Positions 25,625 to 38,225 of a stretch of 64,000 nucleotides of DNA are shown in pieces (within the stretch, counting starts at the first letter, position 1; each line of letters starts with the position of its first letter). Source of the DNA: Parasalinivibrio latis (GTDB lineage: Bacteria > Pseudomonadota > Gammaproteobacteria > Enterobacterales > Vibrionaceae); contig NZ_CP098812.1 of NCBI RefSeq assembly GCF_036825535.1, positions 124,001 to 188,000 of the forward strand, written 5' to 3'. The notes below the pieces were generated by a model that ran no database searches, was not told where the DNA came from, and saw nothing but the letters and a program-made list of their open reading frames with translations. The position numbers and the translations under genes are program-made.

Positions 25625-25929
25625 ACAAAGTGCGCCCGGAACCCGCTGAATCCCAGGTCTTGCGCCTGCTCAACCAATTTGAGCAGTCTCTGTCGGACGG
25701 GGATTGGGACACCCTGGCGTCTTTGGACAACCGTCTGCAGCGGGCTATCCCTGCATTGCACCAGCAGGCTATGACGCCGGCGCTGCGTCAGGCTCTGGAG
25801 CAGCTGAATGCCTTTTATGGCCGGATGCTTGATGCTGGGCAGCAGGAGAAATCCCGCATCCAGAAACAACTTTCCAAGCAGGAGGCCAATCGTGAACAGG
25901 TTATGGCCTACCTGGACCACAGTGAGTAA
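25621..25929 (+). CDS. fliT: FliT-like flagellar chaperone (LafD)
   Basis: A 102-residue, wholly helical, charged protein starting at GTG 25621 inside the fliS stop. Sequence similarity to classical FliT is weak; the call rests on its size, helical character and position between fliS and fliK, as for lafD in the V. parahaemolyticus lateral cluster. FliT-type proteins chaperone FliD. Confidence 0.75.
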   Translation: MNKVRPEPAESQVLRLLNQFEQSLSDGDWDTLASLDNRLQRAIPALHQQAMTPALRQALEQLNAFYGRMLDAGQQEKSRIQKQLSKQEANREQVMAYLDHSE

Positions 25930-25937
25930 TCCACGCC

Positions 25938-27194
25938 ATGCAGATATCAACACCGATGCCGCAGAAAGCGGCAGCGACAGTGGCCAAGGATGTGCAGGTA
26001 AACCGCAATACCAAGGGTGATGACACCCAGTTCTCCCTGAACAGCGAAGTGGAACAGACGGGTAAAACCGGGACTGATTCAGGAAAAAATATTGCTGCTG
26101 ACCAGGCAAAGCCTAGTGGCAAAGCCAAAAATGAAAAAACAAAAGACGCTGATCAAAACAGTGATTCTGAAGAAGTAGCAGAAGCGGTGGAAAATGCCTT
26201 TCCCCAACTGCCCCCTCAGGCAAAAGAGCAAATTGCACAGTGGGTGAATGAACTCAGGGAAGGCAAGATTTCCGCCCATGATCTGGCTGACAAGGTTGCC
26301 AAACAGCTTCAGTCGGCGGGAGTATCACTGCCAGACCCGGCTGTCACTGCAATGGAAAGCCTGTTCAAACAGGTTGCCTCGGGGGAAACACCTGTCTCCG
26401 CCTTGAAAGACATGCTTGGGGATCTGAGTAAATCCGTCCGTATCAATGTGCTGGAAAGCTTCACCCGCCGACACGGGGAAACCATGGCTGCCGGTCACAC
26501 TGAGGTACCACACCTTACTGAGCACCGTTCAGCCCCCGGCACGGAAAACCGCTTTTTCCAGCAGTTGGTAAGCACGGCACAGGCTGCCGGGAGCCAGGTA
26601 GCCGCCAACCCGGCGACTGTCACTGCGGATTCAGCCCTGTTCGAACACCTGATTAGCGGGCAGGCGGCGTCTATGCCCCTGGATGTACGGCCGTCATCAG
26701 CGGTGGCTGCAACATCAACCGCCGCCTCACAAACCGCTGCAAGGCAACCGGAAGTGCAGCAATTTACGGCCTCTGTTAACCCCTCTGAGCCGGAATGGGG
26801 ACGGGATCTGGTTGAGCAACTTCGTTCACGTATCCGCATTTCCAATACCGAGCAGACCCAGCAGGCGCATATCCGCCTTGACCCGCCTGAGCTTGGCAAA
26901 CTGGAAGTGAGCCTCCGGGTGGATGGCGACAAAGTGATGGTACATATCGCAGCGGCGCACCCGCAGCTTCGTGAAGCCCTGAGTGCCCATGCAGACCGCC
27001 TGCGTTTTGATATTGCCGGAAGCCAGCTGCAACTGACAGATGTGTCCGTGTCCAGCGGTATGCAGCAGCGAAGCAGCCAGCAGCAACAAGGGCAGCCGGG
27101 TGAAGGCGTTGCTGCAAACCACCGTCAGCTGTCCTCCCAGCCGGAAACCACATTTAACCCAAACCGCTTCGGCCGTTTTGAATCCGTTGTATAA
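25938..27194 (+). CDS. fliK: Flagellar hook-length control protein FliK (LafE)
   Basis: A 418-residue protein with a disordered, Ser/Ala/Gln-rich N-terminal region and a C-terminal Flg_hook domain at about residues 285-375 (RLDPPELGKLEVSLRVDGDK, then LREALSAHADRLRFDIA). FliK measures the hook and switches export specificity from hook to filament substrates. Nine bases separate it from fliT. Confidence 0.93.
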   Translation: MQISTPMPQKAAATVAKDVQVNRNTKGDDTQFSLNSEVEQTGKTGTDSGKNIAADQAKPSGKAKNEKTKDADQNSDSEEVAEAVENAFPQLPPQAKEQIAQWVNELREGKISAHDLADKVAKQLQSAGVSLPDPAVTAMESLFKQVASGETPVSALKDMLGDLSKSVRINVLESFTRRHGETMAAGHTEVPHLTEHRSAPGTENRFFQQLVSTAQAAGSQVAANPATVTADSALFEHLISGQAASMPLDVRPSSAVAATSTAASQTAARQPEVQQFTASVNPSEPEWGRDLVEQLRSRIRISNTEQTQQAHIRLDPPELGKLEVSLRVDGDKVMVHIAAAHPQLREALSAHADRLRFDIAGSQLQLTDVSVSSGMQQRSSQQQQGQPGEGVAANHRQLSSQPETTFNPNRFGRFESVV

Positions 27195-27210
27195 CTTTTG
27201 AATGCCTCCC

Positions 27211-27699
27211 ATGACTGACAACGCAAACGATAAGAAGAAAAGCAAACTCCCCCTGATCATTGTCGCCGTAGTGGCAATTCTGGCCCTGGCAGGTGGTGGT
27301 GCCTGGTTCTACCTCCAGAGCCAGAAAGCCCACACAGCAGAGGTTGCGAAGACTAAAGATATCCCGGCCGCCGCCATGGTGAAAAAGCCGGTATTCCTGC
27401 CGGTACCCAAGTTCGTGCTGAGTGTCGACGGACAGGACAGCCTTCATTACCTGATGCTGGAACTGACCCTGATGAGCTACAACCCGGACCAGATAAAGGC
27501 CATGGAACCCATGATGCCGATTATCCGGAACGCCATCATTACTCTGCTGAGTGAAAAGACCTATAAAGAACTGACTGCACCCAACGTGATCCCACCGCTG
27601 GAAAAGCAGATCTGTGAACGCCTTCGTACGGTGCTTAACAACACGATTGGTTCGGCCGGTGTCGACAAGGTGCTGATCACCAAACTGGTGCTCCAGTAA
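27211..27699 (+). CDS. fliL: Flagellar basal body-associated protein FliL (LafF)
   Basis: A 162-residue inner-membrane protein. After a short Lys-rich cytoplasmic start comes a single membrane segment (LPLIIVAVVAILALAGGG), then the periplasmic FliL domain (KFVLSVDGQDSLHYLMLELT, ending VLITKLVLQ). FliL associates with the stator and supports torque under load. An ATG three codons upstream (27202) is possible; neither start has a strong ribosome binding site. Confidence 0.93.
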   Translation: MTDNANDKKKSKLPLIIVAVVAILALAGGGAWFYLQSQKAHTAEVAKTKDIPAAAMVKKPVFLPVPKFVLSVDGQDSLHYLMLELTLMSYNPDQIKAMEPMMPIIRNAIITLLSEKTYKELTAPNVIPPLEKQICERLRTVLNNTIGSAGVDKVLITKLVLQ

Positions 27700-27719
27700 C
27701 CGCGGCCCGGGCAACGATC

Positions 27720-28457
27720 ATGGTGAATGAAGCAGCCGGGCTGGCCGCCTACCAGCAGAGCCAGCAAGCTGGCCTGCACGGTCAGGAACAGCGTTTGCTC
27801 ATCCGTTTTGCCGATGTGGTAAAGCGGGTGGTGAGCCATATGTGTGTTCAGGCAGGCGTGGTGATGTCTCTCGATGACATGGAGCAGATTGGCCTGATAG
27901 CCCTGCTTGAAACACTGCGCCGCTATCCCGGAGAGCCGGATGATGTGCTGCGCCGCCTTGCCGCGCCAAGGATCCGTGGCGCGATTCTGGATGAACTTCG
28001 CCGCCTTGACTGGCGCTCACGCCGCTCACGCCAGAAAAGCCATGAGCTTAAAGATGCCGAGCGTACACTCGGAAAACAATTGGGAAGGGTTCCGACCGAA
28101 CCTGAACTGGCCCAGGCGATGGGCATAGGGTTGGATGACGTTCGCCAGCGCCAACTGGATTATGAGGCTGCGCAACCGCGCAGTTTTGAATCTGCACAGG
28201 AAGATGGGGAAGCCATACCTGATCTTGCCTTCCAGTGTGACCACCTTGAGCGGGATCGGCAGCGTGATGCCCTCAAGCGGGCGCTTGCCACCCTGACACC
28301 CCGAGAGCAGGTCATCATGAGCTTCTACTACGAACATGAGATGAACCTGAAAGAGATCGCCATGGTCTTTGAGCTCACTGAAGCCCGGGTCAGCCAAATC
28401 CACAAAAAAGCTATCAGCACACTCAACCAGAAGTTGGCGGACTGGCAGTCGGCCTGA
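27720..28457 (+). CDS. fliA: Flagellar sigma-28 factor FliA (LafS)
   Basis: A 245-residue sigma factor with region 2 (DDMEQIGLIALLETLRRYPG, RIRGAILDELRRLDW), region 3 (GKQLGRVPTEPELAQAMG) and region 4 with helix-turn-helix (LTPREQVIMSFYYEHEMNLK, FELTEARVSQIHKKAI). It should read lafA and other late genes and be inhibited by FlgM. It sits 20 bases after fliL and 14 bases before motA, as lafS does in known lateral clusters. Confidence 0.95.
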   Translation: MVNEAAGLAAYQQSQQAGLHGQEQRLLIRFADVVKRVVSHMCVQAGVVMSLDDMEQIGLIALLETLRRYPGEPDDVLRRLAAPRIRGAILDELRRLDWRSRRSRQKSHELKDAERTLGKQLGRVPTEPELAQAMGIGLDDVRQRQLDYEAAQPRSFESAQEDGEAIPDLAFQCDHLERDRQRDALKRALATLTPREQVIMSFYYEHEMNLKEIAMVFELTEARVSQIHKKAISTLNQKLADWQSA

Positions 28458-28471
28458 CGGAGACGTATCAG

Positions 28472-29320
28472 ATGCAAGTAATCATTGGTTTTATTATCGT
28501 TTTTGGCTGTGTGCTGGCCGGTTTCCTTGAAGCACACGGTAAGGTTGCCGCATTGTGGCAACCGGCAGAAATGATCATCATTATCGGTGCAGCCGTGGGT
28601 GCCATGGTGGTTGCAAACCCGGCATATGTACTCAAAAACATCCTTGTGCGGATCAAGATGCTGTTTGGCAAATCTTACAACAAGGATTTTTTCAAAAGCC
28701 TGTTGGAGCTGATGTATGAGCTTCTTGAGGTGGTGCGCAAGGACGGCATCAAAAAGCTTGATGACCATATTGAAAACCCGACTGGCAGCGACATTTTTAC
28801 CCGCTACCCGGATGTGTTGAAGTCCAACGTGATGCTTGCCTTTATCACCGACAACCTCCGGATGATGGCGATGGGGAAAATGAGCCACCACGACCTGGAA
28901 GCTGCCCTTGAAATGGAAATTGAGGCGCTGGAAGAAGACCTGATGCGTCCGTCCCGCGCGATTGGTAAAACCGGTGAAGCCATGCCCGGCTTCGGTATCG
29001 TGGCGGCAGTTTTGGGTATCGTGGTAACCATGCAGAACATCGGTGGCCCACTGACCATGATCGGTGTGAAAGTGGCTGCGGCGCTGGTGGGTACCTTTAT
29101 CGGTGTATTGATGTCCTACGGTGTTTTTGACCCTCTTTCATCCAGTATCGCCGGCCTTGTCCACAAGGAAATCATGGGGCTTCGCATGGTGTCTGCCGTT
29201 CTGGTAGCCCAGGTTCAGGGCAAGCCAACCATTCTCGCTCTTGATGCCGGCCGTAAGCTGCTGCACAGCGAATACAAGCCGACCTTCGTGGAAATGGAAG
29301 GCTGGATGGCACGGGACTAA
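28472..29320 (+). CDS. motA: Stator protein MotA (LafT, probably proton type)
   Basis: A 282-residue MotA with four predicted membrane segments (IIGFIIVFGCVLAGF; AEMIIIIGAAVGAMVV; GIVAAVLGIVVTMQNI; KVAAALVGTFIGVLMSYGVF) and a large cytoplasmic loop with the charged residues that contact FliG (near MMAMGKMSHHDLEAALE). Length and sequence resemble the enteric proton-type MotA rather than the shorter sodium-type PomA. It forms a stator with the motB product, three bases downstream. Confidence 0.94.
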   Translation: MQVIIGFIIVFGCVLAGFLEAHGKVAALWQPAEMIIIIGAAVGAMVVANPAYVLKNILVRIKMLFGKSYNKDFFKSLLELMYELLEVVRKDGIKKLDDHIENPTGSDIFTRYPDVLKSNVMLAFITDNLRMMAMGKMSHHDLEAALEMEIEALEEDLMRPSRAIGKTGEAMPGFGIVAAVLGIVVTMQNIGGPLTMIGVKVAAALVGTFIGVLMSYGVFDPLSSSIAGLVHKEIMGLRMVSAVLVAQVQGKPTILALDAGRKLLHSEYKPTFVEMEGWMARD

Positions 29321-29323
29321 ACC

Positions 29324-30337
29324 ATGAGCAGTAAGGAAGAACCAACCATCATCATTATCAAGAAGCGCCGTCGCGGTGGCCACGATGAAGGCCATGGCGG
29401 GGCGTGGAAGGTGGCCTTTGCCGACTTCGCCATCGCTATGATGGCGTTCTTTATGGTGATGTGGATTATGGAGATTGCCACTCAGGATGAGCGCCAGCAA
29501 ATCCAGTTTATGATGCAAAAGTCCAGCGTGTTTAACGAGATGGACAACATCTTCGATATCAGCAACAGCCCTTTCCCTATCGACTTTGGCGGGGAAGCAT
29601 CACCGTTTGACAGTCCGGCTCTGTCCCGGGTGGATGGCAATAATAAACTGGGTAATGCCCTTCACGAGCAATTGCCGAACGGTGAGCACGGAAAAGGAGC
29701 CGGCGACAAGGACAAGATGCTGTCCATGATCCAGGGGAAATACCTGAATGCAGCCGAGCTTGCCACCCTGGCGAAAACGCTCAGCAAGATGCTCAATGAG
29801 ATGGCCGCCGGTGACAATATTGCGATTGAGGCGGTGCCTCAGGGGCTCCGTATCGTGCTGCACGATAACCAGCACCGTTATATGTTCCGGCGGGGAAGTG
29901 CCCAGATAACACCGTTTTTCAAGGATATGCTTTATAGCCTGGCACCGGTTCTCGGCCGAATCAAAAACCGCCTGGTGATAAGTGGTTATACCGACGCAAC
30001 CCGGTACGTCACCAAGAATTACAACAACTGGGATTTGTCCGGTGAGCGAGCCCTTAAAGCCCGCCAGTTGCTGGTTGATTCCGGCCTGCCGGATCGTAAT
30101 GTGCTCCAGGTGGCAGCCATGTCAGACCGGATGCCGATTGACCCGAAAAAGCCGGACAGCGGCCTGAACCGCCGGATAGAGATCCTGGTACTGACAAAGG
30201 ACGCTGATAAGCAGCTGATCGGTCTGTTTGGTCATGGCCCCAATTCCAAGCCGCCAGGTTCAGCGATTTCAAATGCCAAGCGGTTTGCCGAGGAAAACCA
30301 GCCGGTCTCACGGCTTGAAGTGATGACTGGGAATTAA
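29324..30337 (+). CDS. motB: Stator protein MotB (LafU)
   Basis: A 337-residue MotB. It has a basic cytoplasmic start (KKRRRGGHDEGHGG), one membrane segment containing the essential ion-binding Asp (FADFAIAMMAFFMVMWIM), and a periplasmic OmpA-type peptidoglycan-binding domain (LVISGYTDATRYV, NWDLSGERALKARQLL, GLNRRIEILVL). It anchors the stator to the cell wall. It is the last gene of the lateral cluster; no clear terminator follows. Confidence 0.95.
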   Translation: MSSKEEPTIIIIKKRRRGGHDEGHGGAWKVAFADFAIAMMAFFMVMWIMEIATQDERQQIQFMMQKSSVFNEMDNIFDISNSPFPIDFGGEASPFDSPALSRVDGNNKLGNALHEQLPNGEHGKGAGDKDKMLSMIQGKYLNAAELATLAKTLSKMLNEMAAGDNIAIEAVPQGLRIVLHDNQHRYMFRRGSAQITPFFKDMLYSLAPVLGRIKNRLVISGYTDATRYVTKNYNNWDLSGERALKARQLLVDSGLPDRNVLQVAAMSDRMPIDPKKPDSGLNRRIEILVLTKDADKQLIGLFGHGPNSKPPGSAISNAKRFAEENQPVSRLEVMTGN

Positions 30338-30582
30338 AAGTCCTGAGTATTCAAAACCCTGCTTTCGGCAGAGCCAGATTGGGCCTGACGGGAGCTGATG
30401 GGGGAGGCGGTAAGGTGTACAATTCCGCCCCCACACTGACTCGCGGGGTAGGAGAAGGCCGTTGGCCGGAACCCGTGTTTCCTAACTGTAACGACGCTTT
30501 CTCAGCCAGGGATGGATGGATGGTTATGGGCATAGCCCCGTAGCCCTGTCCTGTGTCTGCGTCTTGGAATATGAGAAGTAAG

Positions 30583-31632
30583 ATGGCGGTTTCAACGTTA
30601 AAAATTGCAGTAGATGACGGCTCAACCAATGTGAAAGTCAGCTGGATTGAGAACAACCAACTCAAGACTGTGGTGTCTCCTAACTCTTTCCGTAAAGACT
30701 GGAAAAGTGCAGCCCTGCGTAAAGACAAAAAGGTCTATAACTACGAAATCGGCAGCACCAAGTACACTTACGATGCAACATCCGACAAAGCACTGGAAAC
30801 CACACACGTAGATTACCAGTACGACAACCTGAACCTGCTGGCGGTACACCATGCCCTTTTGCAGACCGGTCTTGACCCACAGCCGGTCACTCTGGTGGTA
30901 ACCCTGCCTATCACCGAGTTCTACAACTCTGAAGACTGCCAGCGCAATGAAGCCAAGATCGAGAAAAAGCGCCAGAACCTGATGCGTGACATCCGCCTCA
31001 ACAAAGGTGAGCTGTTCAAGATCGTTGATGTAGAAGTGATGCCGGAAAGCCTGCCTGCAGTGATGTCTACCCTGATGAACTCCAACTGCAATGAGTTCAC
31101 CCGGTCTCTGGTTGTTGACTGTGGTGGTACGACCCTGGATATGGGTATTGTGGTTGGCGAGTTTGATGATGTTTCTGCCGTATACGGCAACAATGAAATC
31201 GGCGTATCTATGGTCACCGCAGCAGCACGCAAAGCACTGGCTACTGCGGACAGTGACTCAAGCTACCTGGTTGCCAATGAGCTCATCAAGCGCCGTCATG
31301 ACCTCTCTTTTGTAAAAGAAGTGGTTAACGACGAAGAGCAAATTGACATCATCCTGCACAAAATCAATACCAAAATTGACGAGCTGGGTGCTGCGGTTGC
31401 TTATGAGGCCAAAAAGTTTGCTAAAAACCCTAATCGCGTATACCTGGTTGGCGGCGGTGCGTCGCTGATCTTCCCGGCTATCATGCAAGCTTATGAGACC
31501 CTGGGTGATCGTGTGGTACTTATCAATGATGCCCAGTCTGCTCTGGCGCGTGAACTTTGCATGTATCACTCTGACCTGGAAGGTGCTGTGGAAGTGGCAG
31601 CCGAAACCCTGGTTGAGGTAGATGATGAGTAA
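30583..31632 (+). CDS. parM: ParM/StbA-type actin-like segregation protein, chromosomal
   Basis: A 349-residue actin-fold ATPase closely resembling plasmid R1 ParM (about 320 residues). It has phosphate-1 motif VDDGSTNVK at residues 10-18, the segment VVSPNSFRKDW, LLAVHHALLQTGL, the phosphate-2 motif VVDCGGTTLDMG at about 175-186, NNEIGVSMVTAAARKAL, and the adenosine motif LVGGGASLI at about 287-295. Such proteins form dynamic filaments that push DNA molecules apart when capped by a ParR-parC complex. The start at 30583 has AGAAG close upstream; ATG 30571 is possible. It overlaps the next gene by eight bases and lies between motB and the rRNA operon. No tandem repeats typical of parC are visible upstream. 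Confidence 0.9.
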   Translation: MAVSTLKIAVDDGSTNVKVSWIENNQLKTVVSPNSFRKDWKSAALRKDKKVYNYEIGSTKYTYDATSDKALETTHVDYQYDNLNLLAVHHALLQTGLDPQPVTLVVTLPITEFYNSEDCQRNEAKIEKKRQNLMRDIRLNKGELFKIVDVEVMPESLPAVMSTLMNSNCNEFTRSLVVDCGGTTLDMGIVVGEFDDVSAVYGNNEIGVSMVTAAARKALATADSDSSYLVANELIKRRHDLSFVKEVVNDEEQIDIILHKINTKIDELGAAVAYEAKKFAKNPNRVYLVGGGASLIFPAIMQAYETLGDRVVLINDAQSALARELCMYHSDLEGAVEVAAETLVEVDDE

Positions 31633-32410
31633 CCAGCTCAAGCGGGTTAACTATTCCATCTTTCTTGATCCGGTGAAATCACAGTCCGACCGTTATGCGG
31701 TCGGCGTGTTGCGCCAGTGGGTACAGGAGCGGAAAGAGCTGGCTATCAACCCGACTTCCGGGATGGAGCTGCACCGCAACCTGCACATGCACAAAAATAT
31801 CTACCTGTCCGGGATGTATCTGTACCTGTTGAGCCCGGCGCTTTGCGATCTGCTGGCGACCTCTTTGGGTGACGAGACCGTCAATATTGAGATGCTGAAA
31901 AACCAGCTTCGCAACTGCGGCCTCAAACTCGACAGTGAACAGCATGCACCTATGGTAGATACCGATACCCTGACTGCTATTAAAGAAGCGTCAGATAACA
32001 CGCCGGTTATGGCTGAACTTCAGTCTCTTAAAGAGCAACTCGCAGATGCTTTCTCTATAAAGGAAGAGGAGAGTGGACAGCAAGCCAGTGATGTATTGCT
32101 GGATGAGTTGCGACAACTGCGGGATGACATTGCTGCACAGCCAAAACCTGTGGTCGCAGAAACCGGAAATCTTGCTGGTGAGATAGATGCTTTAAAGCAG
32201 CAACTTGCCAGTGAGATACGACAGCTAAGTATGCAAAGGGAAATTGCAGAGCTAAAAGCCATGCTGACTGCCCAGAGCTCGCTGATCCGGAACCTGTCTG
32301 CAGGTAAAGTAATGCCAGCAGAATCAGAGACTCCACAGGAAGAAGCCGGGGAGGTACTGAACCAGAAGATGGCTTCAGTGCAAAAATTAAAGAAGAAAGG
32401 CATTTTCTGA
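31625..32410 (+). CDS. ParR-like adaptor with long coiled-coil extension
   Basis: A 261-residue protein. The first 100 residues look like R1 ParR (a short beta segment NYSIFLDPVKSQSDRYAV, then YLSGMYLYLLSPALCDLLAT, then VNIEMLKNQLRNCG), which is a ribbon-helix-helix DNA-binding protein of about 117 residues. The remaining 160 residues are Glu/Gln/Leu-rich and predicted coiled coil (LKEQLADAFSIKEEE, LRQLRDDIAAQ, IDALKQQLASEIRQLSM), ending in KLKKKGIF. GAGG lies six bases before the ATG at 31625; ATG 31622 is the alternative. Operon structure with parM supports a partner role; the long extension is unusual. Confidence 0.72.
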   Translation: MSNQLKRVNYSIFLDPVKSQSDRYAVGVLRQWVQERKELAINPTSGMELHRNLHMHKNIYLSGMYLYLLSPALCDLLATSLGDETVNIEMLKNQLRNCGLKLDSEQHAPMVDTDTLTAIKEASDNTPVMAELQSLKEQLADAFSIKEEESGQQASDVLLDELRQLRDDIAAQPKPVVAETGNLAGEIDALKQQLASEIRQLSMQREIAELKAMLTAQSSLIRNLSAGKVMPAESETPQEEAGEVLNQKMASVQKLKKKGIF

Positions 32411-32413
32411 TGG

Positions 32414-32441
32414 AAGCCCGGCTTATTGCCGGGCTTTCTTT
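32414..32441 (+). terminator. Terminator of the parM operon
   Basis: Perfect 9-base stem AAGCCCGGC/GCCGGGCTT with a TTATT loop, followed by TCTTTCT. It begins four bases after the stop of the ParR-like gene. Confidence 0.85.
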
Positions 32442-32651
32442 CTATATATATAGAGAAATTTGCCTGCTTGGTCGTTTTCACAACAGTACAGATAGTGGAA
32501 AAACAAAAGAAAACTTTGGAAGAGCTTTTCTTTTATTCGTCTCCAACCCAGATTTGGCGAGCTTTCTGGTACGGAAAGTAACCAAAAAGTGCCTTTTTTG
32601 CCCCTTTCGCTGCCTTCGTGACCATTCGATGAATTTTTTCCGAAAAAAGGG

Positions 32652-32679
32652 TTGCACGAAAATTTCAGATCTCTATACT
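32652..32679 (+). promoter_or_regulatory. rRNA operon promoter
   Basis: TTGCAC and TATACT are separated by 16 bases and followed by the GC-rich discriminator GCGCTCC, the pattern of a stringently controlled rrn P1 promoter. An AT-rich stretch (GAATTTTTTCCGAAAAAA) just upstream could be an UP element. The leader to 16S is about 305 bases. The rest of 32442-32990 holds no gene that I can support. Confidence 0.75.
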
Positions 32680-32767
32680 GCGCTCCTGTCGACGGGGAAC
32701 GGAGTGTGACTCCGGTCACGAAAGCGGTAAAACGAAGTCTCAGGATAACGTACGCTAACGTCGATAT

Positions 32768-32779
32768 TGCTCTTTAACA
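32768..32779 (+). promoter_or_regulatory. boxA antitermination site in the rrn leader
   Basis: TGCTCTTTAACA is identical to the conserved rrn boxA, the binding site for NusB-NusE in transcription antitermination. It lies about 220 bases before 16S. Confidence 0.85.
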
Positions 32780-32990
32780 ATTTGACCATGCAATCTGTGT
32801 GGGCACTCGTTGAAACAGAATAAAAGATTTATTCAATGAATCGAGTGACCAAACGAGATTCCTGAAAAGGAATATCGGCACAGTCAATTCTATCTATGAA
32901 AATAGATTTTTTGCTTCTGCTTTTTTCTAAAAAGCGGAGACAAATAGAATCAGTATTCATTGAGCCAAACCTTCGGGTTTGAAAAAACTT

Positions 32991-34543
<1,553 letters not shown>

Positions 34544-34899
34544 CCTAAACTGCTTCATGAGTGTCCACACAGATTGCACTGGTTAAATGTTTAAGTAGTG
34601 AAAGCGCTAATCAATGATGTTGTCATTGATTAACGCTTTTGCGTTGATTCTCGAAAGAGAATAGCTCTTTAACAATCTGGAAAGCTGACTAGTAGATTCA
34701 ACAATGTTGAATCTGTTCTGAACTTCTTAGGAAGTGATGAACAAAGTTCTCAAATGTTTTGCTTTCACTTTTTTAAAAGTGAAGACAAATCGCAAACACA
34801 TTCAAGTGTTTTGGTAGTGCTTTATAGCACAACTCAATTTGAGTACGGCGAAAACCAAATCTTGGTCAACGTATGACTCGAAACTCCTTCGGGTTGTAT
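34544..34899 (+). other. 16S-23S internal transcribed spacer without tRNA genes
   Basis: This 356-base spacer contains no tRNA-like cloverleaf or CCA-ended sequence. It has a hairpin-forming segment near 34603-34645 (AGCGCTAATCAATGA with TCATTGATTAACGCT) and a second boxA (AGCTCTTTAACA, 34663-34674). tRNA-less spacers are known among the several rrn operons of Vibrionaceae. Confidence 0.85.
34663..34674 (+). promoter_or_regulatory. Spacer boxA antitermination site
   Basis: AGCTCTTTAACA repeats the boxA core of the leader (CTCTTTAACA) and lies about 225 bases before the 23S start, the usual place for the second boxA of an rrn operon. Confidence 0.75.
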
Positions 34900-37790
<2,891 letters not shown>

Positions 37791-37892
37791 ACAACACCCA
37801 AGGGGTTTTGTGCGTACTCAAGAGAATCAAACATCTTGAATGTGTAAGAGAACACGCTAGAAGACATCAGCTTTCAAGATTGTACCGAATTT

Positions 37893-38010
37893 GTCTGGCG
37901 ACCATAGCATTGTGGCTCCACCTGAACCCATGCCGAACTCAGAAGTGAAACGCAATAGCGCCGATGGTAGTGTGGGGTCTCCCCATGTGAGAGTAGGACA
38001 TCGCCAGGCT
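37893..38010 (+). rRNA. rrf: 5S ribosomal RNA
   Basis: About 118 bases beginning GTCTGGCGACCATAGC and ending CATCGCCAGGC, with complementary ends (CTGGCG/CGCCAG) and the conserved CCATGCCGAACTCAGAAGTG loop. It lies 100 bases after 23S; no tRNA is found between them or after it. Confidence 0.96.
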
Positions 38011-38020
38011 TTAAATTAGA

Positions 38021-38052
38021 AAAAGCCCTGACCTGACGGTCAGGGCTTTTTT
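38021..38052 (+). terminator. rRNA operon terminator
   Basis: A 13-base stem AAAAGCCCTGACC/GGTCAGGGCTTTT with a TGAC loop, followed by more T. It ends the operon directly after 5S. Confidence 0.9.
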
Positions 38053-38176
38053 GCGTTTTGGGAAAAGAAACCGGACCTGGGAAGACAGTGTCCTGGGAAA
38101 GCAGGGTAGCGAAGAGCAGTGGCGAGTACGGAGTGGTGCGTGGCGAGAAAAAGCCTTGTGCAGCTCTCGCCAATAC

Positions 38177-38200
38177 AAAAAAACCGGCTTGCGCCGGTTT
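38177..38200 (-). terminator. Terminator of yicC
   Basis: Stem AAACCGGC/GCCGGTTT (38181-38200) with a TTGC loop. On the minus strand it is followed by a run of T (complement of the A-run at 38177-38180). It lies 25 bases beyond the yicC stop. Confidence 0.75.
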
Positions 38201-38225
38201 TATCGTAAAAAAGACAGAATCGAGC

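Noticed and set aside
30338..30582. Possible parC site upstream of parM
   Set aside because: I looked for ten-base to twelve-base tandem repeats as in plasmid R1 and saw none. Only a GGCGG/CCGCC hairpin near 30405-30426 is present.
32410..32709. A 99-codon frame after the ParR-like gene
   Set aside because: It covers the parM terminator and the rRNA promoter and has no ribosome binding site.
34544..34899. tRNA-Ile, tRNA-Ala or tRNA-Glu in the 16S-23S spacer
   Set aside because: No TTCGA-type T-loop with matching acceptor stem or CCA end is visible.
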